Assembly (NCBI GenBank): GCA_014338405.1
Contig: JTDE01000175.1
Span: 245,400 to 309,399 of the forward strand
Origin: Paragonimus skrjabini miyazakii
Lineage: Eukaryota; Platyhelminthes; Trematoda; Plagiorchiida; Troglotrematidae
Length of the DNA stretch: 64,000 nt
Direction of reading: 5' to 3'
Shown here in pieces: positions 33,771 through 45,095 of the stretch; position 1 is the first letter of the stretch; each line of letters opens with the position of its first letter. The notes below the pieces were generated by a model that was not told where the DNA came from, made no database searches, and saw only the letters and a list, made by a program, of their open reading frames with translations. The position numbers were made by a program, and so were the translations under genes.

Positions 33771-35210
33771 TTATCCCCCAGATAAAATGGCTTCTTCCAT
33801 TTCTTTCGATTGTTCGACCAAGTAATGCTCACGGTCTTTGCGCAAACTTTTAGTCAGCTTGCGTTTAAGTTCTCGACAGTCGTCATCATATTCCGAACCA
33901 GGTGGGATCGAGCGACGCTCGTTTATGAGGTTTATCGACGTGACAGAAATCCAGTGCTGTCGCAACTGAACAGCTCCTTCGGAGCATGCTTGTTCACAGC
34001 ATGCTCTCATGGCTTCGGCGATTTGTTTCCAATGTTCGTTAGAATCACTCACCTGATTCGAATTGGGCAACTTCTTCACCAACGCCCTTTGGTAAGCGTC
34101 CTTTACAGACTCATCGCTCGAATGCCAGTTAGGCACTTTAAATTTACGAGCGTATGTCCTCTGGGCAAATGTTAAAGCAAAACGGGCACGCACAACGGCA
34201 TGGTCCGAGTCCAGGTGGTTAATCCAAAAGGCACGACAGTCCTTAACAGAGTGGCGCCACCTGTAACTAACTACTATATGATCCAACTGTGTCCACGGTT
34301 GGGAGGCACACGGAGGTCTCCAAGTAACACAGTGCTTCTTCTTGTATTGGAATGCGGTGCTCGAGATATAGAGACCGTGGGATGCGCACAGCTGCAGCAG
34401 TCTTTCGCCATCCGAAGAAAGACGACCAAGCTGAGCATTAAAATCGCCCGCTAGTATGATGATGTCTGAGTGTTCAGTTTGCCTCAGAAGGTCAACGAGA
34501 GCGTCATAGAACGCATCCTTGGTAGTATCCGAACAGCTGTCCGTCGGAGCGTACGCCGATATAATGAATACACGTCTTTCTGATTTGCATTGACAGACTT
34601 TTACCGATGTATTGAGTCTGACAGCGCACAAGCGACTATTCACTGGGATCCAATCGAGCAAGCATTGCTCCGCTCTGGAACTCAGTGCGATTTCCACCCC
34701 AGCTTGACCGCGAGATTCAGCTTCAGCGTCACCAGAAACCCTGAGATAGAAGCGCTTGGATCGACAGTTATCTAGAGATGAGCTCAAATGGATAACCGTG
34801 CTAGAATCGTAGATTGGCGTCTCCGACACACAGCATACATCAAGCTCCAGACTTGACAGAGTACTTGCCAGAGCAGCTTGCTGACCAACTTATCGAAAGG
34901 TGCGGACATTGAAGGCGCCAATGTTTACCAGTTGTCTTAGCCTCAGAAAACAATTATCGCCCGAAGGCATACGGAAGACAGAAGAAATAGGGTGTAAAAC
35001 AGTAGGAGAAAGTCTAGATCGGTTAGTAATGTCACTGTCGAGAGAACGATAACTTCTGATACTTCCCGGTCGTTTATGCCGCGAAAAGGGGTTGACTTGA
35101 GGGACCCCACCCCGAATCTCTAACTCAAAAGTCTGACCTGCGAGACAACAGAATATAGGGTTTTCTTGGGGGACCCCACCCGGAGCCAATGACTCAAGAG
35201 TCTGACCCAC
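33771..35210 (-). pseudogene. RTE A2 endonuclease domain, N-terminal extension and linker
   Basis: Apurinic-type endonuclease plus linker, open for 352 codons at 34829-33771. Motifs are SETP (degenerate SETR), FIISAYAPTDS, ILAGDFNAQLGRL, TQLDHIVVSYRWRH and LDSDHAVVRAR (SDH with catalytic His). The linker follows with NEHWKQIAEAMRACC and EYDDDCRELKRKL. Upstream in a separate frame, 35210-34890 encodes an N-terminal extension ending LVNIGAFNVRTFR, where NIGAFNVR is the first catalytic Asn motif. A stop separates the two. Relative to intact family members, the region between GERLL and QLCASH looks shortened (compare A1 GGMFGVRAQRTDNGERQ). Confidence 0.9.
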
Positions 35211-35695
35211 TTGGCAGTGAGGGGCTTACCTAGCCCGAGGACGCAGTGAATAAGACAATGGTGTCTCATTCTGAGCACTGCTGCGCGCAGTGGATGTACT
35301 CAAAGCTACATCAGGCTTTTGAGAGATAAAAAATGTTTTTCGACCGTTTTGGATAATACGCAGGCGGTCACGGTCAACCGTTGGGCGATCGGAATGCTCT
35401 TTGCTTGAGGGTACCTTTTCTAACCCCCTTCTTCCTGATACGGAAGACAGCAGTGCCGCAACTATGAAAATAGTTCTGCTGTATGCCCATAGGATCGTGC
35501 CTCACTACCTAAGCACTCCTACACAGTCAGTAGTGCGACATACAAATCCTATGGGAGTAACTGCTTTTCGTCTGACTGCTCCCCTTTGGCCTGTCTGACA
35601 AGGTTGCATCTAGAAGGACCGAAGTCCTAGTCAGCATAGCCCACCGGATCAAAACAGTACACAAGTCCGATCATCTCACCAAGGTAGCAGTACAG

Positions 35696-36719
35696 GTCGG
35701 GGTAGGCAAACCACGCCCATGATTAGCTTGTTTGGTGGATTACATATATGCATACTTATATATTCACCGTTGAAAAACACTGTAGGTACCACGACCCGAG
35801 TTGTCCTTGATTATCGTAACGGTCCGAGAAACAATGTTAGTAAATCATTTAATTTTGCATCAACCCCGGCGTAAGCTGGACAGCCATATCACCACTTACT
35901 TCGTGCGTGCGAAAGATTCCTAACATTACTTCAATGTATCGGCCAACCGACTGCACTGTGAGACACAAACAATGTGTAATAGTCAATAAAACTTAGGTGC
36001 TTGCATGCAAGTGACAGTGAATCAAAAACTGCAGGCTGTGCAATCTTGAGTGAGAGGACAATCATCAGAAAATCGAATGTCAACTTTCAGCAGTCTTGGG
36101 CAAATCCATTGATAATAGGTAAAGACAACGTAATCAGTCCACTTGAATAAGAACAAATGTTGATCATCTAGTCAGAAAAATGAATCAACCAAGATAGTTT
36201 ACAAAGTAATATCCACATGATTGATCAACGCCAGTGTTACGATTTCGCGAACGTCATTGCCATTCAGACCACAAAATAAGACTATCTAGTGATCAAGCAG
36301 AACAATTGGCACGGACGCGATGCCGTACCTTTGTGATTAGCTTCTGTCGGATCACGCTATCCAATCAGAAAGTATATTATCATCGTGACCACGAATTTTC
36401 CAATATCACTCAGTTTATATTTATTGCTTTTATGTGTTTAATACTACGTTCAGCTATGCCATAATTTTCACGCTTTCTCTAGTCCAGTTGGCTCAAATTC
36501 ACCCAGACATAAGTTGACGATTCGAGCGCAAATCAATATCTAGGATGCCATTTCGGAGTGCAGTTACAAGTCACCCATGTCGCAACGTTCACATAAATAG
36601 ACTAAATAAATAGACCAACCGCCATAACATTCGTCAGCACAGTAATATCCTGTAGGAATTTCTCTCTACCCCGCTTTTCGTTGCTGTTATTCTTGACGAC
36701 AGTGATGGAATCTAGCAGT
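35696..36719. other. No recognisable gene
   Basis: Flank upstream of RTE A2. A single 76-codon open frame (36234-36464) has no known resemblance. Confidence 0.45.
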
Positions 36720-37215
36720 ACGGTGAAATTTCACGTTAAAGATCACTTATATTTGATCGTAGTCTTCGCAATCAGATTGATTTCCCAACCAGCCGTTTTC
36801 AAAAAGTAGCACCATGCTCGGATTTCACTCCTGTTACGGCTCGTCAGTAGTGCCTATACTTGCCATGGCATAGGCCAGAAGTCCAGCCAAACTTTCATGA
36901 GGCAGCCGTGTTCAGCACTCCACCACTGACCTCACATTAGGCACAACCGAATTACTGCGTGTAAACAATAAAGCCATATTCGCTTGTGAGTAATGTTTAG
37001 ATTGTCCGATCGCCTCCAGAGAAGATCAAGTGACTGTTTTGTTAACTCTACAACACTATCAACAGGCTCTAACAAGACTGAAACACGATTATATTGCTTT
37101 TTTCGAAGGAGATTGACCGGAAAATCTACTTGAAGACGAAGACTGCGATCCATTGTGAGTGATGTTCCACTTGAAATTAACCAAACCTTCGACTACTCAT
37201 CGATATAGTGAAATA
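36720..37215. mobile_element. tRNA-derived SINE, copy S5: two parts in opposite orientation
   Basis: The left part (36780-37020) is a minus-strand SINE: GAGGTCAGTGGTGGAGTGCTG (plus about 36917-36937) sits at the A box and the 5' landmark AGGCGATCGGACAATC is near 37010. The right part (about 37090-37190) is a plus-strand SINE 3' end (GGAGATTGACCGGAAAATC, GTGAGTGATGTTCCACTTG), and 36730-36800 is a minus-strand 3' end. The copy therefore ends in the same 3' sequence on both sides, pointing outward. Either two insertions abut or one underwent inversion. Confidence 0.68.
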
Positions 37216-38734
37216 TCAGGGCTTTGAATTGTTTGGATCTAGACTGTAAGGACTATTGCAGACTATAGTGGGCGCATACTGTGGACATATGAGGTGACAA
37301 ACTCCCGACACGTTTCATATCACTCCACCCACATTGTGAGACAATCGTTCAACACCCAAATGCTTTCAGCCCATAAAACGTATGGTGAAGACAGTTTTCG
37401 CCATAGGAAATGACCAATGTGAGGCACCTTAAAAAGAGATAAACAGCATCGTTCAAGTTCTTCACATGCTCAACTACCTACCGGATACTTAGATGCGTTC
37501 ACCTGCGTGCTAGGACCGGGTTCTATTTCACCAGTTCTCTCGAGTTGCCACATCTTAACAGGGAGAACAGCAGCGTCAGCTCAGTGTGTGCCGCAAATGT
37601 TTACTCAAAGCAAAAAGGTCACGATTGTTCGATATCACTGTAGTAAATGTCCATCAATGAAGGTAGTACCCCAGTCTTCATTGTACATGCTGTTGTGTAG
37701 TACTCTCGAGGACAATCCTATTATATTACGCTTCACATAAATGTATGCTAATAAGTTTTCCGAGCTTTTGGTAAGCAGAGGCCCCGGGAAATGCAGCATG
37801 AAACACGACTGTTCCAGATTCTACAATGTCCACTTAAACAAGGTCCTCACAGCACAATTGTGGCTGCACTTATCTCCAGCAGTGGTAAATGTTGTCCACA
37901 CGGGTTAGTGTAAATGTGGTATGAATCAAAAATAGGGGACTACCGTGAAATGAAATTGGGTTGCAGCGGTTTCCTTATTGAAGTGTAATACGAAGTGATT
38001 CGTTAGTCGATGCGTGGAATATAGCAAATAAGTGAATTGGATAATACCAGTAATCTGAATTTACGCCGCATATTGCCAATCTGTCGATCACCCTGCTCAA
38101 ATGCCACTTTCTTCCGCGATAGTTCCGCTGGTTGGTTATAGTGGGTAAGTATTGATCTGGAAGGAATCGACCGGTCAGCAAGGAATGCTAAAATATTCGA
38201 TTACAAAACCACGCCTTAACAAATCACACTGGTTCCGTCAAACACACAAAAATTAACAGCTGTCTCCGCAGGCAATGGTCTATTCAACATGACCGTGTAA
38301 ATTCGGTAAGAATTGTCATCCGATCAACAAATGACCCAAATGAACAGACAACCATTATGCTAAAAAGCACTAATTGGGATCACACTCGATATATTTCTCT
38401 ATCACAGTGCTAATTTTGATGTTCGATCGATAAGTTATTTGAATGGCAAAATAAACGGGGAATGCAAAGAACTTAAACTGATACAGAAATACAAGAAACC
38501 CAAGGTTTCAGAATAACACTATTCAAAGTACTGATATATCAGCCCGTTAACCACGAGTTCAACATCGTTCCACGGAATCAAACAAAGGAGCTTGTAAAAC
38601 CCCACTAAGCTAAATTTTTAACATTTCAGGTGTCAAGTGTACATGAACGGAGGTCAATGTATCGAAAGTGGTACAACTAGGAGGAAGAGCACAAGAGGAG
38701 GCTGAGAACCAAATTACCTTCGGTTGAGTAGGAA
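37216..38734. other. No recognisable gene
   Basis: Open frames at 37507-37740 (plus, 77 codons) and 37975-38181 (minus, 68 codons) show no recognised domain. Confidence 0.45.
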
Positions 38735-40180
38735 TGAAGATTGGTACCTATCAACAATAATTCTCGTTTTCAAAACGGGCCCCAAAGTGTACGTAAAAAC
38801 CACAGACATCAGTTTAGTGTCCAAGTTACTCATCGGTCTCATTTCATGTCGACCCACCAAGCCGACAGAAAGTCACATACGTGAAAAACAGGCAGGATTC
38901 TGATCCGGTCGAGGGTCCACTTATCACATTTTTACGTTGCTACAGATATTGGAGCATCCGTACTGTCATAGACAGCCGATGTTCGTGGTCATTTTAGATC
39001 TACAAGCTGCTTTCGATTCGGTCACTCGTAGCATTCTCTGGAATTGCCTTCTTCGCAAAAGAGATCCAGTGAAGTGCCTGAGTCTGTTGAAGTCATTGTA
39101 TGCTCAGTCTGCAAGCAGGATGAGAGTTTGTGGACAGTTGTCTCGGGCGTTCATCACTTTCAGTGGTGTTCGTCAAAGGTGTCCGATTTCCCCTTTCCTG
39201 TCCAATTTTGTCACGGATGACATTCTATAAAGTGTGTTCGAACAGCCCGGTGAACTCGGTGTTGAGCCTTTTCCTGGTGCCAGGCTGACGGACATGGAGT
39301 GTTTGAATAACACTGTCTTGCTTAGCCCCTTTGTCGACGATATGCAGATCACGTTGAACAAGATGACTGACCAGGCTGGTTTGTATGGATGCGCTTCGCA
39401 CCTTCAAAGTGCAGAGTAGTGCTTCAAGACTAGGGTGTTCCCACCTCTACTTTTTTCATTGCCTGAGACTGTGGACAGTTTCACATACCTCGGTAGCACT
39501 GTCTCATCAGCCTGTAATATTGTTAATGAGATATCAACGAGGAAAGCAGACACGAGTTGTATTTGGCAATCTGCGTCATCTGTGGCATTGAAAGGACGTT
39601 GGGTTGTTGTTGGGACGGAGGGTATATAATGCTTGTGTACGTTCTGTTTTGTTCACAAACGTGGCATGTTCCCAACGAAGTTGTCAACAGACTCTTTATG
39701 TTTCATCATTATTGTCTCCGTCAATTAGCCCACATTAAGTAGACCGATTGCGTGAGCAGTACGGCCGTTCGCTGACGCGTATTCCGGAACGCTCGGGATG
39801 CGCGATCAGTTGGTCAACTACTCATGTTGCACAGCCTGCGATGGTTGGGTCACGTACTCGGTATGTCATGTGATCGTTTACCGTACCGGACATTATATAC
39901 CGAGACTACTGACAGGTGGGTGAAACCACATGGTGGTCTGGCAACAGCGTGGCCACAGGATACTAAGATCCTAATTATTCAATTTAGCAAAGCAGGTAGG
40001 TGACGCCTGCCTGGTTGAGGTTCACATGATCACTCATACCATTCGCAGTTCTTCCGGTTAGTATTCCTTCAGCATTTTCTTCTAGGATAATTCACGCCAC
40101 TGTTGGGTTGAACGGCTGCCCGAACGACAGTACCCTGTGATCCAACGGAAGGCCGTTGGTTTGCTGATGATGACGGTGAG
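38735..40180 (+). mobile_element. RTE family A, 5'-truncated copy A4
   Basis: Starts inside the reverse transcriptase fingers (TGAAGATTGGTACCTATCAAC, corresponding to A1 about 6330) and runs to the 3' tail at about 40085-40175 with GCTGATGATGACGG. The open palm stretch at 38937-39230 has VILDLQAAFDSVTRS and RQRCPISPFLSNFVTDDIL. The YADD region is altered (MECLNNTVLL), so catalytic residues are lost. The C-terminal domain follows in other frames (SFTYLGSTVSSACN at 39435-39629, then RWLGHVLG-like near 39840). 5' truncation with an intact 3' end is the normal outcome of incomplete target-primed reverse transcription. Confidence 0.87.
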
Positions 40181-40905
40181 GAGTAGGTGGAGTGGGAAAG
40201 TGTTTTGGTTGCCTTGTGTGTTTCACCGCGAGGGTATTGTCCCAAGATGAGGAAGTGACTTACGTGATGTCAGTTTACGGCTGCAGGAAAACATCACTTC
40301 ATGCAGTGCAACATTGCATTCTGTTCTGGAGAAGTAACAAGCTGAGTACGAGACATGGAGGAGGATAACCTCCCAATGGGTGAGAGGCAAGTTTAGATTT
40401 GGCTGTAGACCTAAGTCTTCTTCATAGGATCCGGTTCAGCCCTCCAACTTTTACGTTAGTTTAAGGGCTATGGGCAGCACTCTTGCCGGTGACTCTTGTT
40501 TACTGTGTACACTGTTTCGGCTGCTCGGACTTAAAAGAAGGAACTTGATTTAATTTTACATAAGATGAAGTACTGAACAGTGAGAACAACTGACAGAACC
40601 AGTTAACTGCCGTAGAGGAGATCCTGTCTGGACAGTAAATTTTCGTCTGTCACAGTGAGAACGTATTTCGCTGGAGTGTCAAAAGAGATGGAATTCATTG
40701 AGATGAACATTAAGCATTCTACACAGTCGAGTTGTTTTGATTAAGTTTCCAGCACAAGACATAAAAACCAAAGCTTAATTTCTTCACAAACTGAGCAGCG
40801 CGAATTGACTAGTTTCACATGATGAGCAGACAACACTAGGTTTTAAAAAAACGTACAAGATTACAGGCACACGAATGACGCCAGAATGACACGTTCATCC
40901 ATTCT
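40181..40905. other. No recognisable gene
   Basis: Between two RTE A 3' ends. No motif recognised. Confidence 0.45.
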
Positions 40906-40906
40906 T

Positions 40907-40997
40907 TGATATTCCACGTCATTGTTGAGGTTAGCGGTGGACGGAGCGACAGTACCTCCTGGTAAGTCACATGACTGTTATGATGATGACATGGCGG
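40907..40997 (+). mobile_element. RTE family A, isolated 3' end
   Basis: TTGATATTCCACGTCATTGTTGAGG-type tail and GTTATGATGATGAC match the 3' ends of A1 (7770-7866) and A3 (59400-59488). No reverse transcriptase precedes it, so it is an extremely 5'-truncated insertion or a deletion product. Confidence 0.78.
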
Positions 40998-41199
40998 ATA
41001 AAGGAAGATAAAGTAGGCAGGTATTTCTGTACGGCAAAAAAAAGAGTTTACGAGTATAGTATAGATTATACCCAAAATCCACGTCGGCTTCATTTCTTCA
41101 CGGATTGCCCAAAATTCATAAAATTCATGTCCCATCAGATCCGCTGTGGATCGAGGGTTGCCATTCAGCACATGAGCTTCCAAGGTATTTCACATGAAT

Positions 41200-42620
41200 T
41201 TTACAATCTGTCGCTGGGTAAAAATATGAAAAACGCACCCTTTATCGGATCGGAATCCTGCATGTTCTTCACGAGTTTAGTGACGCGACATAAAATGATG
41301 CCAGTGATTAAATTGGACGCAACAGATACTAAATTGATGCCTCTGCAGTTGTCACATGGATTTCGGACACCATTTTTTAAAACGGAAATTACTCTTGATA
41401 AGCAACAGTCACGAGATATCTCTCCAATCTCCCGAATCGTATGGAGGAGTTTTGTCAGTTCTGATATCAACCTTCGACACCATCCATCAAAACAGACGCA
41501 GAGAGGACATCCGGTCCAGAATTCTTGTTACGCATCAACAACTTGAGCTTTAGGATCACTTCCGTTTCCGACGGAGGACCGTCTGGAACGCAATAACTGA
41601 CCATTCGGGTCCCGTCAACCATATGGCATGATTAAGGCCAGCCAAATACATTCTCAAAATGTTCAACCCACCTGTCTGTTCGGCGGGATTGGCTGGTGAT
41701 AAATAATCCATCCTTCTCACATGTGGTCTCATTTACACTAACTCGACGACCAGTACAACCATGGATTAGGGGAAAAAAGCCTTCTACTATTCCAACATAA
41801 AAAAACCGTGCCATCTCTTTCGACTGTTCGACGGTTTGTATAGGATTTTGTCAGGTTTGCATTTAAGTTCCCGATGGTCGTCATCATATTCAGAACCAGG
41901 TGGGATCGAGTGACGCTTGTTCATAAGGTTTGCCGATGTGACAGAAACCCGATTATGTCACAAACGCACAACTCCTCCGGAACATACTTCTTCACGAGTT
42001 TTCACGGCTGCTGCGATTTGTTCACAGTATTCGGTAGGTTCTCTCGCCTGGCTTGAACTGGGCAATTTGTTCACCAATGCTTCCCAATAAACATGTTTCA
42101 CAGTCTCCTCGCTCGAATGCCAGTTAAGTATCTTGCATTTACGGGCATATCACCTCTGGACACATGACAAAACAAAACAAGCACGCATAACAGCGTAGTC
42201 CGAGTTCAGGTAGTTGCTCTGAAATGCCCGACAGTCTTCAACAGAGTAGTACCACCTGTAACTGATTGCCACATGATCCAACTGTGTCTACGGCTGAGAA
42301 GCACAGGGAAGTCTCCATGTAACATAGTGCCTCTTCTTGTGTTGGAATGCGGTGCTCGAAATATAGAGACTATGGGATGCGCACAGCTGCAGCAATCTTT
42401 CGCCATTGTCAGTACGTTGTGCCCCGACATCAAATATGTCTCCCAAACGCTTCTCCTGCAGAAAGACGACCAAGCTAAGCAGGAAAATAGCCCGCTACCG
42501 TGCTGATGTCAGAGTGTTTAGCCTGTCTCCGAAGGTCAACGAGGGCGTCGTAGAACGCATCCTTGGTAGCATCCGGACAGCTGTCCGTTACAGCGTACAC
42601 CGAAATAATGATTATGCATC
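41200..42620 (-). mobile_element. RTE family A, internal fragment A5
   Basis: Minus-strand piece covering the endonuclease second half, linker and reverse transcriptase fingers. It includes RLGDIFDVGAQRTDNGERLL and SLYISSTAFQHKKRH (42473-42288), linker remnants near 41880-42060, CTGRRVSVNETTCEKDG (41775-41725) and ISRDCCLSRVISVLKNG (41400-41350). It stops at GGTAAAAATATG (about 41220) before the palm, and lacks the 5' end and everything 3' of the fingers. All frames are broken. It is somewhat closer to A1 than to A2 because it retains the GDIFDVGAQRTDNGER segment shortened in A2. Confidence 0.85.
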
Positions 42621-43087
42621 ACCACAGACAGCAATAAATCAATGGTTCACACTGATGCTCAACTGTTCAACAACCATAGGAAAGTAAATTATGTACAGAA
42701 GAAGAGAAGAAAAAAGAATGGAAGTTGAAGTGACCTAGCTAATAAAAATAGATTCGTCCATATTCAAACGTTCAACTTCAAGGTGCCTACACCTTCCAAA
42801 CAAACAACCGAGCTGAAAGTAAAACGTCATCAGCAAGACAGCTTCCTTAGGGCTATCAATAACCCGCATCATTAAATGCACTCACATCATAGACAACTCG
42901 GACAAACAACAACATTCATGCCACTGAGCTCGATTAGCCGTCATCTCACCTAACGTCTCCAAACACCGATTCTGAGTCGCGAGGACCCCAGCCTGGAAGA
43001 TGAACCCAATCTACAGTGGCCAATCATTTCGTGAACAATTTTATTTCTCTACGCCAGGTCATCATCCGTCCACCTCGTATCATACAA
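42621..43087. other. No recognisable gene
   Basis: Sequence leading into the assembly gap. It may contain the preceding part of the Penelope remnant that resumes at 43411, but no motif is visible. Confidence 0.4.
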
Positions 43088-43410
43088 NNNNNNNNNNNNN
43101 NNNNNNNNNNNNNNNNNNNNNNNNNNNNNNNNNNNNNNNNNNNNNNNNNNNNNNNNNNNNNNNNNNNNNNNNNNNNNNNNNNNNNNNNNNNNNNNNNNNN
43201 NNNNNNNNNNNNNNNNNNNNNNNNNNNNNNNNNNNNNNNNNNNNNNNNNNNNNNNNNNNNNNNNNNNNNNNNNNNNNNNNNNNNNNNNNNNNNNNNNNNN
43301 NNNNNNNNNNNNNNNNNNNNNNNNNNNNNNNNNNNNNNNNNNNNNNNNNNNNNNNNNNNNNNNNNNNNNNNNNNNNNNNNNNNNNNNNNNNNNNNNNNNN
43401 NNNNNNNNNN
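43088..43410. other. Assembly gap (323 Ns)
   Basis: Run of N between 43088 and 43410. Any open frame across it is an artefact. Confidence 0.99.
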
Positions 43411-43806
43411 TACAATTTCTACTCACAACTAGGAGTGTCTCTCAGCCTATTCATAATCGTGACCTACCGAAATGTAATCTATCAGTTCACTTGCAGTTGC
43501 CGTGATGTCTATATCGGCAGAACAGATCGGTGCCTACGACAAAGAATGGCTGAACATAGGCCTAAGTGGTTGGTGCGCGCCATGACGCAACAGGCAACAA
43601 AGCGAGTGAGACGAAATCCGACCTCATCCATAACAAAGTAAATCATGGAAACAAGTCACGTTGTTGACCCCGCCAATTCGTTTCAAGTGTTGTTGCGTAA
43701 TCGGAATCCGGAGTTGCTTGCCTTCTCCGAAGCTATGTTAATCAATACTCGTCGTCCTGTCCTATGTGTGTATAAACTGTTGACTCATGCAGTTTGTTTG
43801 CCCTGG
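43411..43806 (+). pseudogene. Penelope-like GIY-YIG nuclease (PLE4)
   Basis: C-terminal nuclease of a Penelope-like element emerging from the gap: NVIYQFTCSCRDVYIGRTDR with CLRQRMAEHRPKWL (43470-43580), where YQF, YIG, Arg and Glu-His correspond to the GIY-YIG catalytic core. A frame change near 43640 is followed by VVDPANSFQVLLRNRNPELL, the INTRRPVLCVYK segment and a terminal LPWN and stop at 43806, the standard PLE ending. Probably the rest of the element is in or beyond the gap. A GACTGAAGATAG...GAAATG tail follows at about 43905. Confidence 0.87.
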
Positions 43807-44279
43807 AACTGATAACAGTCCTTGCTTTGTGTAAACCCAATCGTTGGTTGTTTCTATTGTTGTTGCTATTCACATGTCCTATATATTCCAATGTTTTACG
43901 TTCATGACTGAAGATAGTAAACGAAATGTTGATATCTCGCGACATGTCTTCTATCGTTACTAGTGAACTGGATCAAGGGAACTCATTGTTTTAAAGTGCC
44001 CCAGATTGGCGAATACCGCCCTAGCCTTGGGAATACGCGCTTATGTTTCATTCCCTACACCATCACCGCCGCTAATGCAGCTTCCCGAGTGCATAATCCC
44101 ATCAACGATCTCCGTGATTCCATTATCTAACATTAAATCTACGTAATCACAGCAACCTTGCAAAACTTTGCACTTTGAGGCTGCAAAACGCATTCCGACG
44201 TATTTAGCAGGGCGTGAAGTAGCCTCGAGCTTTCTTTGTGCTGCACGGAAAGTGTGGTCAGTACAATCAAGATGAATCA
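43807..44279. other. Downstream of PLE4; no gene
   Basis: Contains a CTGAAGATAG...GAAATGTT segment (43906-43928) that could be the PLE4 3' untranslated tail. Nothing else seen. Confidence 0.4.
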
Positions 44280-44615
44280 GTCAAAAACATTAAGTGAACA
44301 AAAAAGCACTGCTGTTATTCTATTCAAAATAGGAACGTCTGAGCCTATTCGTAAGGTCTTGAACGAAATAGGCATAAGGATCGTTTTTCGAAAGGGAACG
44401 GCATCAGTATACCTTAAGGATCTCTTGTCTGTTGGGAGAACTAGTAATTGTTGATAGAAAATAAAGATATGGAATACCCATAAGTGTATGTTGGGCAGAC
44501 GACAGTAGAACTTAGAACTGGAGTTAATGGTCACAGAGTGAACAGCATAAAAGTATCAGGCCATGATCAGGGACTTCGCGATCACTAGTCACACATTGGA
44601 CACAGGTTAGGAAAT
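44280..44615 (+). pseudogene. Penelope-like GIY-YIG nuclease, second lineage (PLE5)
   Basis: The open stretch (to 44454) has TSEPIRKVLNEIGIRIVFRK, SVYLKDLLSVGRTSNC, matching the region that precedes the nuclease in PLEs of a different subgroup from PLE2-4. In a shifted frame from about 44489, YVGQTTVELRTGVNGHRVNS gives the YIG half with Arg and His, followed by SHIGHR. The first GIY half is lost in the frameshift (TGA after SNC). The lack of the CCHH-type CxC spacing seen in PLE3/PLE4 is the reason for calling it a separate lineage, and that is an inference. Confidence 0.7.
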
Positions 44616-45019
44616 TAAACTGGAAAATGACGGGATAATCAGACGACAGTTTAGAACTACGCAGGAGAGCTAAGTTGAGGAAACCATCGAAATTGTTAGG
44701 GCCAAGTGCGCTGTAAACAGACTCGAGGGGGCTGACTATTGTGACACATGACGCCCGATCGAAGTGACCTGCGCTGACGGCTGCATGAAACGATGACCTT
44801 AAAACATCAGGATTGTGATTCCCGCCATCTAATTTCCTCGGAAGCAACTGACTCTTTGATCGATCTATCTGCCATGTTATATCGATTTGAGTTGTCTCTG
44901 GCTGGTCACAAGTCCCCGTGCTGTAAACAGCAATTCGAACCCGTTTATTCACGTTTGACCCATGACCTGTTACTTCTTGCTTACGTCTAGCCTGTCCTAA
45001 ATACTATCAAAGCTGTAAG

Positions 45020-45095
45020 TGGTTCATCTGATCTGAAGAAGCTTTTGTGTCAGAAGTAAGGCACTGCTAATAAACCAAATTACCAAGTGTTCACA
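45020..45095 (+). repeat. Penelope-type 3' tail sequence
   Basis: ATCTGAAGAAGCTTTTGTGTC, AAGTAAGGCACTGCTAATAA and CCAAATTACCAAGTGTTCAC match 22445-22370 on the minus strand. The CTGAAGAAGC start is characteristic of Penelope 3' ends. It lies 400 bp downstream of PLE5 in the same orientation and may be its tail. Confidence 0.55.

Larger units (their letters stand above)
31697..35695 (-). mobile_element. RTE-like retrotransposon, family A, copy A2 (best preserved)
   Basis: Best preserved family A copy. It has a 5' region from 35695 (CTGCTACCTTGGTGAGATG on the minus strand), an endonuclease, a linker, a reverse transcriptase with intact YADD and C-terminal RWLGYVLRM. The 3' end stops at about 31697, before the conserved 3' tail and ATG microsatellite seen in A1 and A3. 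That 3' loss is unusual for target-primed retrotransposition and suggests a later deletion. A solo LTR (31994-32387) interrupts the C-terminal domain, so A2 was already in place when that LTR element inserted. Confidence 0.92.

Noticed and set aside
40907..42620. Twin-priming explanation for the opposed RTE A pieces
   Set aside because: The 3' tail lies left of the inverted fragment in plus orientation. A twin-primed insertion would need the inverted 5' part to be upstream of the tail.
43000..43641. Open frames spanning the run of N
   Set aside because: They are artefacts of translating the 323-base gap. Only the part after 43411 is real sequence.
44524..44952. 142-codon minus frame
   Set aside because: It overlaps the antisense of the PLE5 nuclease at its low end and shows no family resemblance elsewhere.
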